A stretch of DNA of 64,000 nt from Bacteroidales bacterium (GTDB lineage: Bacteria > Bacteroidota > Bacteroidia > Bacteroidales > UBA1556): positions 1 through 64,000 of the forward strand of contig JAMOQI010000036.1 in assembly GCA_027064095.1 (NCBI GenBank), read 5' to 3'. This document shows positions 27,089-35,376 of this stretch, one piece after another. The position numbers were made by a program, and so were the translations under genes. Position 1 is the first letter of the stretch; every line of letters begins with the position of its first letter. Below the pieces are notes generated by a model, which saw only the letters and a list, made by a program, of their open reading frames with translations, was not told the origin of the DNA and made no database searches.

Positions 27089-28168
27089 CTAACTTTTATC
27101 AATAATATATCCTTCCATACCGGCAATTTTATTATTTTCATAGTAAGGGCTAGCAGATATAGTGTGATAACTCTTAGTTCCATCTGTATTATATCTTGCA
27201 ACAATACTTCCAGTAATAGTTTTGCCTTTCATCACTTGTGAAAATATATTTTCTACAGTTTTTCTATCTTCAGCTTTTCTATTCAGTCTGTAGTCTTTAC
27301 CAATAGGATCTTTAATATCTGTTTTAGAATATAACTCTTTCCATACATCATTTACTTCAACATAAATACCATCCTTGTTAATTTTGAAATATCCAACATT
27401 CGATTCTTTAAGTTTTTTCTGGAAGTCTATCATCATAGCCTTAGAATGATCTATTTCTTCACTTAGAGAAATATCAAACATTGAATTATCTTCTTCTCCT
27501 TCTGCATTCATTATTCTTCTTTGAGAGAATTTCATTAACATTCTAATATTCTCTCTTACAGCAACTTCAGCTTCTTCATCTGACATTTCTTCCCACCCTG
27601 TTATCATTGCTTTTATAGCAGAAAGAGGTTTATAACCAGTTGTGGTTAAGTAAACGTGAAAAATTACGAATCCGACTAAAAAAAAGGCTCCGGCAATGTG
27701 AATATATGCTATTGGCTCTATTGCATAACCATTATGGTATTTTAATGAGTCAGCAAAGAACAAATATAAAGCTCCTGTAATAACCATTGTTGGAAGAATA
27801 ATAAAGTCTAATGCAAAATATGCTCCTTGTTGTAAGGGATTAAACTTATGGTACATGGTTTTCTTTGTTGGATGTTCTTCATTATGGAAGATACCGTATA
27901 AATAATATTGTACTTGATCGAGAATATGCCTTTTTGTTGGCATATACTGACGCCATTCTCCAGTGAGAAATAACCAAAAGAAAATAAGTAATATCAAACC
28001 CATATAAGTATATGCAGCATTGTCATGAACCAATACAGCCTTTTGAAATCCCATTAAATGGTATGATCCGTGAATTTCAAAACCTGTTAATGCTAGTGTT
28101 AATATTAATAAGGTTTGGGTCCAATGCCAAAATCTTTCGAATCTACGATAAATATATACTTTTTTCAT
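27089..28168 (-). CDS. Cytochrome b561-type membrane subunit fused to a C-terminal PAS domain
   Basis: 359 residues. The first 190 or so form a four-helix di-heme cytochrome b of the Ni,Fe-hydrogenase/thiosulfate-reductase gamma-subunit kind. Candidate heme histidines are in RFERFWHWTQTLLILTLALTGFEIHG, VLVHDNAAYTYMG and IAYIHIAGAFFLVGFVIFHVYLTTTGY. A linker follows, then residues about 250-359 make a PAS fold (NVGYFKINKDGIYVEVNDVWKELYSK, EDRKTVENIFSQVMKG, DGTKSYHTISASPYYENNKIAGMEGYIID). The cytochrome should pass electrons between quinol and the octaheme protein encoded 29 bp upstream. A sensor-type PAS on such a subunit is unusual and may gate electron flow. Confidence 0.85.
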   Translation of the reverse strand: MKKVYIYRRFERFWHWTQTLLILTLALTGFEIHGSYHLMGFQKAVLVHDNAAYTYMGLILLIFFWLFLTGEWRQYMPTKRHILDQVQYYLYGIFHNEEHPTKKTMYHKFNPLQQGAYFALDFIILPTMVITGALYLFFADSLKYHNGYAIEPIAYIHIAGAFFLVGFVIFHVYLTTTGYKPLSAIKAMITGWEEMSDEEAEVAVRENIRMLMKFSQRRIMNAEGEEDNSMFDISLSEEIDHSKAMMIDFQKKLKESNVGYFKINKDGIYVEVNDVWKELYSKTDIKDPIGKDYRLNRKAEDRKTVENIFSQVMKGKTITGSIVARYNTDGTKSYHTISASPYYENNKIAGMEGYIIDKS

Positions 28169-28197
28169 AATCTTTATATCTTAATATTGTTTATGTC

Positions 28198-29775
28198 TTA
28201 ATGCTTTTTAGAAAGAATTCTAAGTGTACTATGCCCGGCAACTCCAAGTACAACAAGTATTAGAAATACTATACCACTTATTTCAAGTGCAGCATTTTTG
28301 TCACGGCCAGGGAGATAGAATCCTTTGAGGTTTGCCAATCTACTTTCACGACTATGGCAGCTTTCGCAAGATAAAGCATCTTCTTTAGGAGAAACCATAT
28401 GGTTTAATATCCAGTAGCTCTCAGTATTTACGAAATCGTATTTACCACTATAAGGTAATCCTAAATATTCCATTCCCGTTCTTGCTGAAGCGTCCCAGTC
28501 AAAATCTGCCCAATATGCACCACTTCCTTTAGGCCCAACGGTATGTGGTTGTATTAGGGTTTTGTAGTTATAGTCATATATTTGTTTTCCTCGCATTACT
28601 TTCACGGGATATATTTTTGATGGATTATTAATATCTCGGGGGTGAATATTATCATCATAAGAGCCTTGAAGTTTGTTAAAAACTAGAGGTGTTTCTGTTA
28701 TTTTATCCTTAAAAGTAAAAATCTTTGCATTACCATTAAACCAAACATACTCAGGAGTTAAATGACTTTCCATTATAGCTGTACCATGTCCGGTACTATA
28801 TTTACTATATGATGTTGGAGATATACTATCAATTTCTTTATATGGTTCTCCATTATCAAATTGTCCGGCAGTGGACCAATCCCAGTATGTTTTAGTTGGG
28901 TTTACTTTAGCGTATATAGGGATATGACATGTTTGACAAGCTATTTGTTGAAAGTGTTGATTTAGTATTTTGCTTTTATGTGGTGCTGCTGTGTGACATT
29001 GTGTACAAGAGCCTCTATTTGCATTTGAAGTTGTCAATGTATAAACGTTCCCTGTCATTTTATGGTTATGAGTTTTATGACATTCTGTGCATTCCATATT
29101 AACTCCATCTGAGGCCATATGCACATCGACATCTCTGGTGCAACTTATTTGCGCAGTTTCTAAATCACCATGTTTCACATTGTTACCACCACCACCTTTT
29201 CCATGGCATTCTATACAGTTTTCCCTTTTTGGGTGGCCTATATTTCGTGCTATATTCCCTAAATCTAAACCTTCTTTAGGCTCGCCATCCTCACCTTTTC
29301 GGTATGTTCCGGTATTGTCATGACAAGCAAGGCAATCTATATTTGTTTGATCTGTAAAGTCGAAATTTTTATCGCCATATCCGTATCCTGCATGGCATTC
29401 TGAGCAATGATGCTCGTTGGAATTAACACCTATACAAAAATTATTAGGAGTATTCTCTTTCCCTAGAATTACTTTTTTCCCATTCATAAGGGAATCTTGT
29501 TTTAACCATTTCCAGTGTTCAGTGTGCATAAACTCTTTACCTCTATTAGTATGGCATTTTAGACATGCTTCAGTAACTTCTTTTCCTGAAGCGAAATCTT
29601 TGTTGAGCTCCGCAAATTTGGAGTGATCTGCTGGCATACTATCAACAACAACTCTTTGTATTTTTGTGTTGTCGAATGGCATTATTATTTTATCGGGATT
29701 AATAATTCCTATTAAGGAAAAAATAACAATTTCTGGTATTATTATTACCAAAAAAACTTGTATTATTTTCTTCAT
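28198..29775 (-). CDS. Octaheme c-type cytochrome, tetrathionate reductase (Otr) family
   Basis: 525 residues. Eight CxxCH heme sites are counted in order: CLKCH, CSECH, CLACH, CIECH, CTECH, CTQCH, CQTCH and CESCH. The first heme region (ACLKCHTNRGKEFMHTEHWKW) matches the Otr family, whose members reduce tetrathionate, nitrite or hydroxylamine in the periplasm. An N-terminal hydrophobic segment (VFLVIIIPEIVIFSLIGII) directs export or anchors the protein. A C-terminal span (SGIVFLILVVLGVAGHSTL) adds a membrane anchor. All eight motifs end in His, so the lysine-ligated active-site heme of related enzymes cannot be located by motif alone. It is followed by the cytochrome b-PAS gene, its likely electron partner. 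Confidence 0.9.
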   Translation of the reverse strand: MKKIIQVFLVIIIPEIVIFSLIGIINPDKIIMPFDNTKIQRVVVDSMPADHSKFAELNKDFASGKEVTEACLKCHTNRGKEFMHTEHWKWLKQDSLMNGKKVILGKENTPNNFCIGVNSNEHHCSECHAGYGYGDKNFDFTDQTNIDCLACHDNTGTYRKGEDGEPKEGLDLGNIARNIGHPKRENCIECHGKGGGGNNVKHGDLETAQISCTRDVDVHMASDGVNMECTECHKTHNHKMTGNVYTLTTSNANRGSCTQCHTAAPHKSKILNQHFQQIACQTCHIPIYAKVNPTKTYWDWSTAGQFDNGEPYKEIDSISPTSYSKYSTGHGTAIMESHLTPEYVWFNGNAKIFTFKDKITETPLVFNKLQGSYDDNIHPRDINNPSKIYPVKVMRGKQIYDYNYKTLIQPHTVGPKGSGAYWADFDWDASARTGMEYLGLPYSGKYDFVNTESYWILNHMVSPKEDALSCESCHSRESRLANLKGFYLPGRDKNAALEISGIVFLILVVLGVAGHSTLRILSKKH

Positions 29776-30080
29776 GACGACTTACTTTTGTTACTAAATA
29801 AAATATAATATATATCATATTTGCTAAAACAAAGGAAATCATTTTATGTTAATTTTTTGTAAAAAGGAATTGATAATTATTCATCAAAAAATAGAACATT
29901 AGTCATTTTAATAGTATTCTTATGTTCTACTACAATATATTTTAATGCATATAATACGCCTTTATTCATCTAATATTATTTATACAAAAGTGAAGTAATA
30001 CTAATTTTATAATAATTTACTAATAAAAAAGAGTGGTATTTTTTTTTATTATTTGGTTAGTATAGGCGGCATAAAAATAA

Positions 30081-30106
30081 AAAAAGAGAGACGAGCCCTC
30101 TTTTTA
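30081..30106 (-). terminator. Terminator-like hairpin after the rhodanese-like genes
   Basis: The stem AAAAAGAG / CTCTTTTT has a GC-containing loop and a T-run on the minus strand. It separates the psr-rhodanese operon from the octaheme transcription unit. Confidence 0.6.
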
Positions 30107-30117
30107 AATAATTTCCA

Positions 30118-30243
30118 TCCGCATTATTCAAGCAAAAGCAAAGCGAATTGTATAAATAAGCATGAATAGCCGAGTGCAATACGAGAAAACCACGATTTAT
30201 TAGTTTTACTTAATCGTTAGTATTATTTGTGAATAATCAGTGT
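30118..30243 (+). repeat. Dispersed repeat family, copy C
   Basis: It starts TCCGCATTATTCAAGC and continues AAAGCAAAGCGAATTGTATAA, a block containing GAATAGCCGAGTGCAATAC shared with copy B, and ends ATTATTTGTGAATAATC. It sits between two transcription units, like the other copies. Confidence 0.75.
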
Positions 30244-30249
30244 TAAGTA

Positions 30250-31356
30250 TTAATCACAAACTTCATCAGGATCTGGTTGAATAACATTTCTATGCTTGAA
30301 GTTTAAGTCTGGGTTCTTAATAGTGTTAGCCTTAGATTCTTTCTTAACACTAGGATTTACACCTGTAACGATTGGATATTCGTGTATTTTATCAGCTGCA
30401 TTATATGCATGCCATCCATTTTTTAGTGATAAAGAATGCATAAAACTATTGCTGCCAAATCGTAAGCTATATGCATCATATCCAAGGAGTCTTAAATATG
30501 CAGTTATTGCTGAGCTGTTTTGTCCGGTAAAGCAGTATACTAATATTTTTTTATTAGCAGGAATAGTCAATAAATCTTTATTGATATTAATACTATTCTT
30601 TGGTTCATACCAGTGTGCTCCTTTTAAATGAGCTTTTTCATATTTTGCTTTTTGCCAATAATTAATAATATAATAATCGTCAATATTTGCAATGAGGTTG
30701 TCAATAGTAACTGAATAGTTAAAGTTAATAGCCTTTTGAGCTTGTAGTTCTAGTATCTCTGATAATGTTTTACCTTTAGTATTTACAGTTGGGAGTTTTC
30801 CCTTCTTAGCTTTTTTGTATATTTTAGTATCTATATAGTTGTTGTATTTATCACCAATTCCGTTTTGCCAATGAAAAGCAAACTTTTTATTCCATGATGC
30901 CATACCATCTTTCATAGGGAAAACATTTCCAAAGCCCATTGCTCTTAAAATACTAGCGATATAAGAGGCTCCTTGTCCTGTATTATCTACAATAATTATC
31001 TTAGGATATTGATAAATATTAAGAGGCTTAAGAAAATTAATAATATGCTCTCTATCTACATTAATTGCTCCATCAATATGTCCACTCACATAATCTTCAT
31101 GATATCGTGTATCGATTATTAAATAATTATCTAGATTATCTTTAACATCGTCAATGCTAATTAAGTAAGGAGAATTAATGGCATTAATATAGTCTCCACT
31201 ACTATTAAAAAAATTAGCTAAAGCTTCAGATTGATTTGTTATTGGAGGAATATTAATTGTTGCATGCGTACTTTCAACTACATCATTAGTACATGAACTA
31301 AAGGATATACTTATTAATATCAATAAGATTCCTAAGATTATATTATATTTTTTCAT
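30250..31356 (-). CDS. Two-domain rhodanese-like lipoprotein with penultimate cysteine
   Basis: 368 residues. The signal peptide ends in the lipobox-like SISFSSC, so it is probably a lipoprotein. Domain 1 (about residues 68-165, YLIIDTRYHEDYVSGHIDGAINVDREHI) has VDNTGQGAS where the catalytic cysteine should be, so it is likely inactive. Domain 2 (about 225-325, AHLKGAHWYEP) keeps the active cysteine in VYCFTGQNSSA. The protein ends ...PDPDEVCD, placing a cysteine next to last. It is the third of three consecutive rhodanese-like genes downstream of the YeeE/YedE pair. I infer sulfane-sulfur transfer in the periplasm, with domain 2 as the catalyst and the tail cysteine as a possible carrier. 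Confidence 0.85.
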   Translation of the reverse strand: MKKYNIILGILLILISISFSSCTNDVVESTHATINIPPITNQSEALANFFNSSGDYINAINSPYLISIDDVKDNLDNYLIIDTRYHEDYVSGHIDGAINVDREHIINFLKPLNIYQYPKIIIVDNTGQGASYIASILRAMGFGNVFPMKDGMASWNKKFAFHWQNGIGDKYNNYIDTKIYKKAKKGKLPTVNTKGKTLSEILELQAQKAINFNYSVTIDNLIANIDDYYIINYWQKAKYEKAHLKGAHWYEPKNSININKDLLTIPANKKILVYCFTGQNSSAITAYLRLLGYDAYSLRFGSNSFMHSLSLKNGWHAYNAADKIHEYPIVTGVNPSVKKESKANTIKNPDLNFKHRNVIQPDPDEVCD

Positions 31357-31389
31357 AAGTTTGAAATTTTAAATTATGGATAATTTATA

Positions 31390-32001
31390 TTAATCACAGC
31401 CTCCACCAGCAGCAGCTTTCTTTTTGCGTTTAATAGGAGCAGACACCTTTGGTTTGCTAGTGCTAATGCTATAGTTGTTATTGCCAGCTGTTTCGGCTAT
31501 AATTTTAGCGTAATCATATTGTGCTATTTCAGGATTATAATGTGCTGAGTAAACATTATAATGGTCGATAATATTATTTTTAATAAAATCATAACCTCCT
31601 AAAATAATGAAATAGTTCTTTAGCCCCAATTGTTGTAGAAAATATCCGGCAAATAATGTTTGCTCTGTATTTTCGCCATATATAATATTAATACGATCCT
31701 GATTTAAGAATGTTTTACAATTATCGTTCTTAGTTATAGTAATAAATGGAATGTTTATTGCACCATCAATATGTCCATTCTCAAAAACCTTTGGGGTTCT
31801 TAAATCTACAAATTGATAGTTTGAAGATTTCTCTTGTGAATAGTATATGTCAGCTAGTAGCTGTGGCGAAATTACATAAGCATCATATTGCGCATTTTTA
31901 GCTGCTTCTTGAGGTGTTAATACAAATGTTTTTTTGTTACTATTAGAACAGGAGCTAAAAGCTAAGATTCCAATTAAATAAATAAATATGTATTTTTTCA
32001 T
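31390..32001 (-). CDS. Rhodanese-like lipoprotein ending in GGGCD
   Basis: 203 residues. The lipobox-like ILAFSSC follows a short hydrophobic segment. One rhodanese fold spans about residues 45-145 (YQFVDLRTPKVFENGHIDGAINIPF, GLKNYFIILGGYDF). The active-site loop reads IIYGENTEQ, with no cysteine, so ordinary sulfurtransferase activity is not expected. A flexible basic tail follows, with KPKVSAPIKRKKK and then AAAGGGCD at the C-terminus. The only cysteine on the tail is next to last. The tail is almost the same as in the gene 12 bp upstream, which points to a shared function. A SoxY-like carrier role is inferred. Confidence 0.85.
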   Translation of the reverse strand: MKKYIFIYLIGILAFSSCSNSNKKTFVLTPQEAAKNAQYDAYVISPQLLADIYYSQEKSSNYQFVDLRTPKVFENGHIDGAINIPFITITKNDNCKTFLNQDRINIIYGENTEQTLFAGYFLQQLGLKNYFIILGGYDFIKNNIIDHYNVYSAHYNPEIAQYDYAKIIAETAGNNNYSISTSKPKVSAPIKRKKKAAAGGGCD

Positions 32002-32013
32002 AATATCTGAGTT

Positions 32014-32640
32014 TTAGTCACAACCTCCTCCGGCTGCTTGTTTTTTCTTACGTTTAATTGCCACTTTAGGTTTTGGAGCACTTGTTGATACTTCACCGGT
32101 TGCAGAACCACCACCAAAATATGCACTAGCAGCTTTCCTAAAGTTATATCTTTCAAATTCTTCTCGGCTAGCTGTTTCGCTAGGTTCAGTAGGTCTTAAT
32201 ATGGTTTCAACCCAATTGTTAAGTCCTCCTTTTAGGATAAAGTTGTTTTTATATCCTAGTCTTTTAGTAAGCATCCATGCTTTTACTGCCAAGTCTGAAC
32301 TATTTGAATAAAACACTACTGTTTGCACATCTTGATTTATAATATCTCTATACTCATTATCCAATATTTTTTCTATAGGAATATTAATGGCACCGGGAAG
32401 ACTGTAGCTAACAAATTCTTTATTTTCTCTTAAGTCTATTAGAGTTAAAGTAGGGTCGTCAGACATTAATCTTCTAGCTAGTTCGTCAGTAGTAATATAT
32501 TTGTCGCTTTGACTTATGATATTTATTATATCGCAAGGCTGAATTCTGTTGGTAGGGGTATTACTAGCAGTGTTTACTATAAATGCCCATAAAGAACCAA
32601 TTAATAGTAAACCAACAAATAATGCATCTAATTTCTTCAT
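32014..32640 (-). CDS. Membrane-anchored rhodanese-like protein ending in GGGCD
   Basis: 208 residues from the ATG that starts MKKLDALFVGLLLIGSLWAFIVN; an earlier start would overlap the YeeE gene. There is no lipobox, so the N-terminal helix may stay as an anchor. One rhodanese fold (TLIDLRENKEFVSYSLPGAINIPIEKIL, GYKNNFILKGGLNNWVETI) has VVFYSNSSDLA at the catalytic loop, with Ser replacing Cys. The tail carries APKPKVAIKRKKK and ends QAAGGGCD. It follows the second YeeE/YedE gene by 10 bp and precedes the other two rhodanese-like genes. Confidence 0.85.
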   Translation of the reverse strand: MKKLDALFVGLLLIGSLWAFIVNTASNTPTNRIQPCDIINIISQSDKYITTDELARRLMSDDPTLTLIDLRENKEFVSYSLPGAINIPIEKILDNEYRDIINQDVQTVVFYSNSSDLAVKAWMLTKRLGYKNNFILKGGLNNWVETILRPTEPSETASREEFERYNFRKAASAYFGGGSATGEVSTSAPKPKVAIKRKKKQAAGGGCD

Positions 32641-32650
32641 CGTATTTGTT

Positions 32651-33253
32651 TTAAAGTTGATAATCACGTTTGGAAGTAACTTTTTTTTGTATCAAGGTAA
32701 CAGCAAAAAACATTATTGCAGCTATTACTGTCATAAGGAAAATAAATAGTCCATCGCTTATTCCCATCCAATCTGCAATATTTACTTTTCCCATTTTCCC
32801 ACTATTCCTGAGAGTCTCCCACAAAGGTTCGTAAGTAAAGGCATAAAAGAAAATTCCGATAAAAATTCCTAGAACGAAGACCATCGCATCTATTTTACCT
32901 GTAACTGCTGCACATAAGCTTGTTCCGGGACAAAATCCCCCAATTAAAAATCCAAAAGCCATTATACCTCCACCTATGAGTGTTGGAATCCAAAATGTTT
33001 TTGGGTAAAAGATTGATTGAATATCTATGTATCCATAATGATTCATCAAAAATAATCCTATTGCTGCTGTTATTCCAGCAGAGAAAAATACTTTTAGTAC
33101 TACGAAATCATATCCGTAAAATACTCCTGCCAGTTTTCTTGTATTAGTGAATCCAGCAGCTTCGAGAAGAAAACCGAATCCTATACCAATAAAAAATCCT
33201 ATTAGCATATTTATTTCATCACTTATTATTCCTAGTGGATATAAAGGTCCCAT
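32651..33253 (-). CDS. YeeE/YedE family transporter, half 2
   Basis: 200 residues with about five membrane spans. The pore-type motif GGFCPGTSLCAAVTGKIDA contains the cysteine that in full-length YeeE/TsuA takes part in thiosulfate passage. Full-length family members have two repeated halves in one chain; here the halves are separate genes. The other half ends 23 bp upstream. The pair probably moves thiosulfate or another reduced sulfur compound across the inner membrane. The long loop TYEPLWETLRNSGKMGKVNIADWMG faces one side. Confidence 0.88.
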   Translation of the reverse strand: MGPLYPLGIISDEINMLIGFFIGIGFGFLLEAAGFTNTRKLAGVFYGYDFVVLKVFFSAGITAAIGLFLMNHYGYIDIQSIFYPKTFWIPTLIGGGIMAFGFLIGGFCPGTSLCAAVTGKIDAMVFVLGIFIGIFFYAFTYEPLWETLRNSGKMGKVNIADWMGISDGLFIFLMTVIAAIMFFAVTLIQKKVTSKRDYQL

Positions 33254-33276
33254 ATCTTTAGTTTTTTATAATATTA

Positions 33277-33795
33277 TTAAATCCATAATTTTCTGAAAAA
33301 GTATGCTATTACATAGCCTCCTCCAAAAATAGCTACTAAGCCAATAAATCCTGAGAGTGATAATACTCCCATTCCTGACATTACCATTCCAGAGGTGCAG
33401 CCTCTACCTAATTGAGATCCTACTCCAAAGAGTATTCCTCCAATTAATGCAGCAATAAGCCTGGTTTTATTAGTAATATGAGGAGCTTTTACTACTTGTA
33501 ATTTTAATCTTCCATAAATTGCTGCGGAAAGAATTGCTCCAGCAATAACACCAATTATTTCAAAAACAAGCCATGTTTTTGCAGGTGATTTTTCTTCATC
33601 TTTTACTCTTGCTTTGAAAAAGTGCGCTTCTTTTGCATAGTCATGGTTTATATCATTTACGGCTGTTATAACAACAGCCTTCATAGCGCCACTAGCTCCA
33701 AGTCCTTCTCCTGAGAAATAATAGGCTGCTATCATAAAAACGCCAATTAATATTCCCGCTAGGTAAGAGTTCATATATGTTTTACTTCTGTCCAT
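33277..33795 (-). CDS. YeeE/YedE family transporter, half 1
   Basis: 172 residues with about four membrane spans. The family motif GSQLGRGCTSGMVMSGMGVLSLSGFIG carries the conserved cysteine. A hydrophilic loop (about residues 45-75) separates the first span from the rest. It pairs with the next gene to make a complete YeeE/YedE unit. It is encoded 21 bp after the NrfD subunit of the reductase, so sulfur transport and reduction share one operon. Confidence 0.88.
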   Translation of the reverse strand: MDRSKTYMNSYLAGILIGVFMIAAYYFSGEGLGASGAMKAVVITAVNDINHDYAKEAHFFKARVKDEEKSPAKTWLVFEIIGVIAGAILSAAIYGRLKLQVVKAPHITNKTRLIAALIGGILFGVGSQLGRGCTSGMVMSGMGVLSLSGFIGLVAIFGGGYVIAYFFRKLWI

Positions 33796-33816
33796 AATAT
33801 TTTGTTTTAAGTGTTT

Positions 33817-34818
33817 TTATAATATGTTAAATCCTGATGCTTGGCCACAATATACCATTATGAATCTGAATAATAATCCTCCTAACAAAACTAGAAATGC
33901 CGGTATTGCTATTGGAATGTGAAATCCTGACAGCTCCATAATCTCCAATATTGCTGGTAGTATAAGGCCCATACTTACAACAAGTACCCAGAAATAAACT
34001 GTAAATGGGCCCCCTAAGAACAATTGAGCAGCTTCAACTTGTGCTATACCACTTGATAACATTCCCATAAATAAATGGATGATAAAGAATAATTCTACAG
34101 CAATAAGGAACAAATCTATTTTACTATATAGCTTTCTTTCTAAAGGGTTGTTTGATAACCACATTAATAAGGCGGCAGCTGTTGAAACTCCGGAAGTAAG
34201 GAAAAGAGGTCCTAGTATGGCTGAATTCCATAATGGACGTGCATTGAACGCAGATAGTAGAATACCTGTATATACACCTAATACAATTGATAAAAAAAGA
34301 GTAAAGTAAGCAGCTATTTTTTTGTTTTTATTAAAGATATTTATTATCCAAGGTAAAATAGGAAGTTTATTAATTAGGTTATTCGCCCATATTAATATAC
34401 CTGTAATCTTGCATTTTGGGTTTCGTTCTTGTAGATATTTAATGCTGTCATCCAAATAAGTGATAGGCCATAATATGGCAGGAATCATTATAACTGTTAA
34501 AGTCCACGCTCCCCACGACATTGGCGACATCATTCTTATATGTAATAGTAATTGCCAAAAGTAGAGCTTATGGTGTAAGTCAAAAACTAATAAACCTAGT
34601 CCGATGATTATTATAATTGGAGTTAATATAGGGGCTACTTTTATTGTCATAGGCATAGAATTTCCCTTTCCTTTTAGATAAAAGAAATTAGCAAAAAACA
34701 ATAAACCAGCAGCTAAACCACCAATAAACAGATAGATTGCAATAGTGCCTCCCCAAATCTCCAAATGTGGATTAATATGAGGTAAAGCTTTTCCACTGAC
34801 GTATAATACTTCTTCCAT
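33817..34818 (-). CDS. NrfD/PsrC-type quinone-interacting membrane subunit
   Basis: 333 residues with eight or nine spans. The NrfD family start is IWGGTIAIYLFIGGLAAGLLFFANFFYL. Further motifs include VFDLHHKLYFWQLLLHIRMMSPMSWGAWTL and SAFNARPLWNSAILGPLFLTSGVSTAAALLMWL. In PsrABC-type enzymes this subunit takes electrons from menaquinol and passes them to the ferredoxin subunit. It is encoded 21 bp after that subunit, in the usual A-B-C order. Confidence 0.92.
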   Translation of the reverse strand: MEEVLYVSGKALPHINPHLEIWGGTIAIYLFIGGLAAGLLFFANFFYLKGKGNSMPMTIKVAPILTPIIIIIGLGLLVFDLHHKLYFWQLLLHIRMMSPMSWGAWTLTVIMIPAILWPITYLDDSIKYLQERNPKCKITGILIWANNLINKLPILPWIINIFNKNKKIAAYFTLFLSIVLGVYTGILLSAFNARPLWNSAILGPLFLTSGVSTAAALLMWLSNNPLERKLYSKIDLFLIAVELFFIIHLFMGMLSSGIAQVEAAQLFLGGPFTVYFWVLVVSMGLILPAILEIMELSGFHIPIAIPAFLVLLGGLLFRFIMVYCGQASGFNIL

Positions 34819-34839
34819 GATATATTCTATTTTATGATT

Positions 34840-35376
34840 TTATTTTAAAAAATATAACTGAGGTTTTGTTCCTGCTTCAGGAGCAATTACATACCAATCT
34901 TTTGATTCCAGTGCTTTAGATATAGGGCTTTTAGGGTCGTCTAAATCTCCAAATATCAAGCAACTGGTTGGACAAACTTCTACACAGGCTGTGCTCATAC
35001 CTTGCTCTAATCTATGATCGCAAAAAGTACATTTGTCGATATACCCATCAGGGTGAACATATCTTGCTTCGTAAGGGCAAGCTTCAATACAAGCTCCACA
35101 ACCTATACACTCATTATGAGTTACTTTAACAATACCTCCTTCTATTACATGACTTGCTCCTGTTGGACAGGTCCTAACACAAGGGGTGTTTGCGCAATGC
35201 ATGCATCGCTCTGATTTAAAGTGCATTTGTACTGTTTCAGGATAGGTTCCTCTTACAGATTCTACTATCCAATCTCTACAATATCCTAATGGTACATTAT
35301 TTTCTGTTTGACACGCTACTACGCAGTCTCCACAACCAACGCATTTTTTTGTGTCCATTGCCATTGCATACCTCAT
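34840..35376 (-). CDS. Four-cluster ferredoxin subunit (PsrB type)
   Basis: 178 residues with 16 cysteines arranged for four [4Fe-4S] clusters: CVGCGDCVVAC, CMHCANTPCVRTCP, CIGCGACIEACP and CTFCDH...CVEVCPTSC. This is the electron-transfer subunit between the NrfD membrane protein and the molybdopterin catalytic subunit. It has no signal peptide; such subunits are exported by riding with the Tat-bearing partner. Its ATG overlaps the stop of the catalytic gene (ATGA), so translation is coupled. Confidence 0.95.
   Translation of the reverse strand: MRYAMAMDTKKCVGCGDCVVACQTENNVPLGYCRDWIVESVRGTYPETVQMHFKSERCMHCANTPCVRTCPTGASHVIEGGIVKVTHNECIGCGACIEACPYEARYVHPDGYIDKCTFCDHRLEQGMSTACVEVCPTSCLIFGDLDDPKSPISKALESKDWYVIAPEAGTKPQLYFLK

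Larger units (their letters stand above)
29776..30249. other. Intergenic region between the octaheme unit and the rhodanese-like genes
   Basis: The 474 bp contain a terminator (30081-30106) and repeat copy C (30118-30243). The stretch 29776-30080 is AT-rich and should hold the octaheme promoter, but no good TAnnTTTG match was found on the minus strand. Confidence 0.7.
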
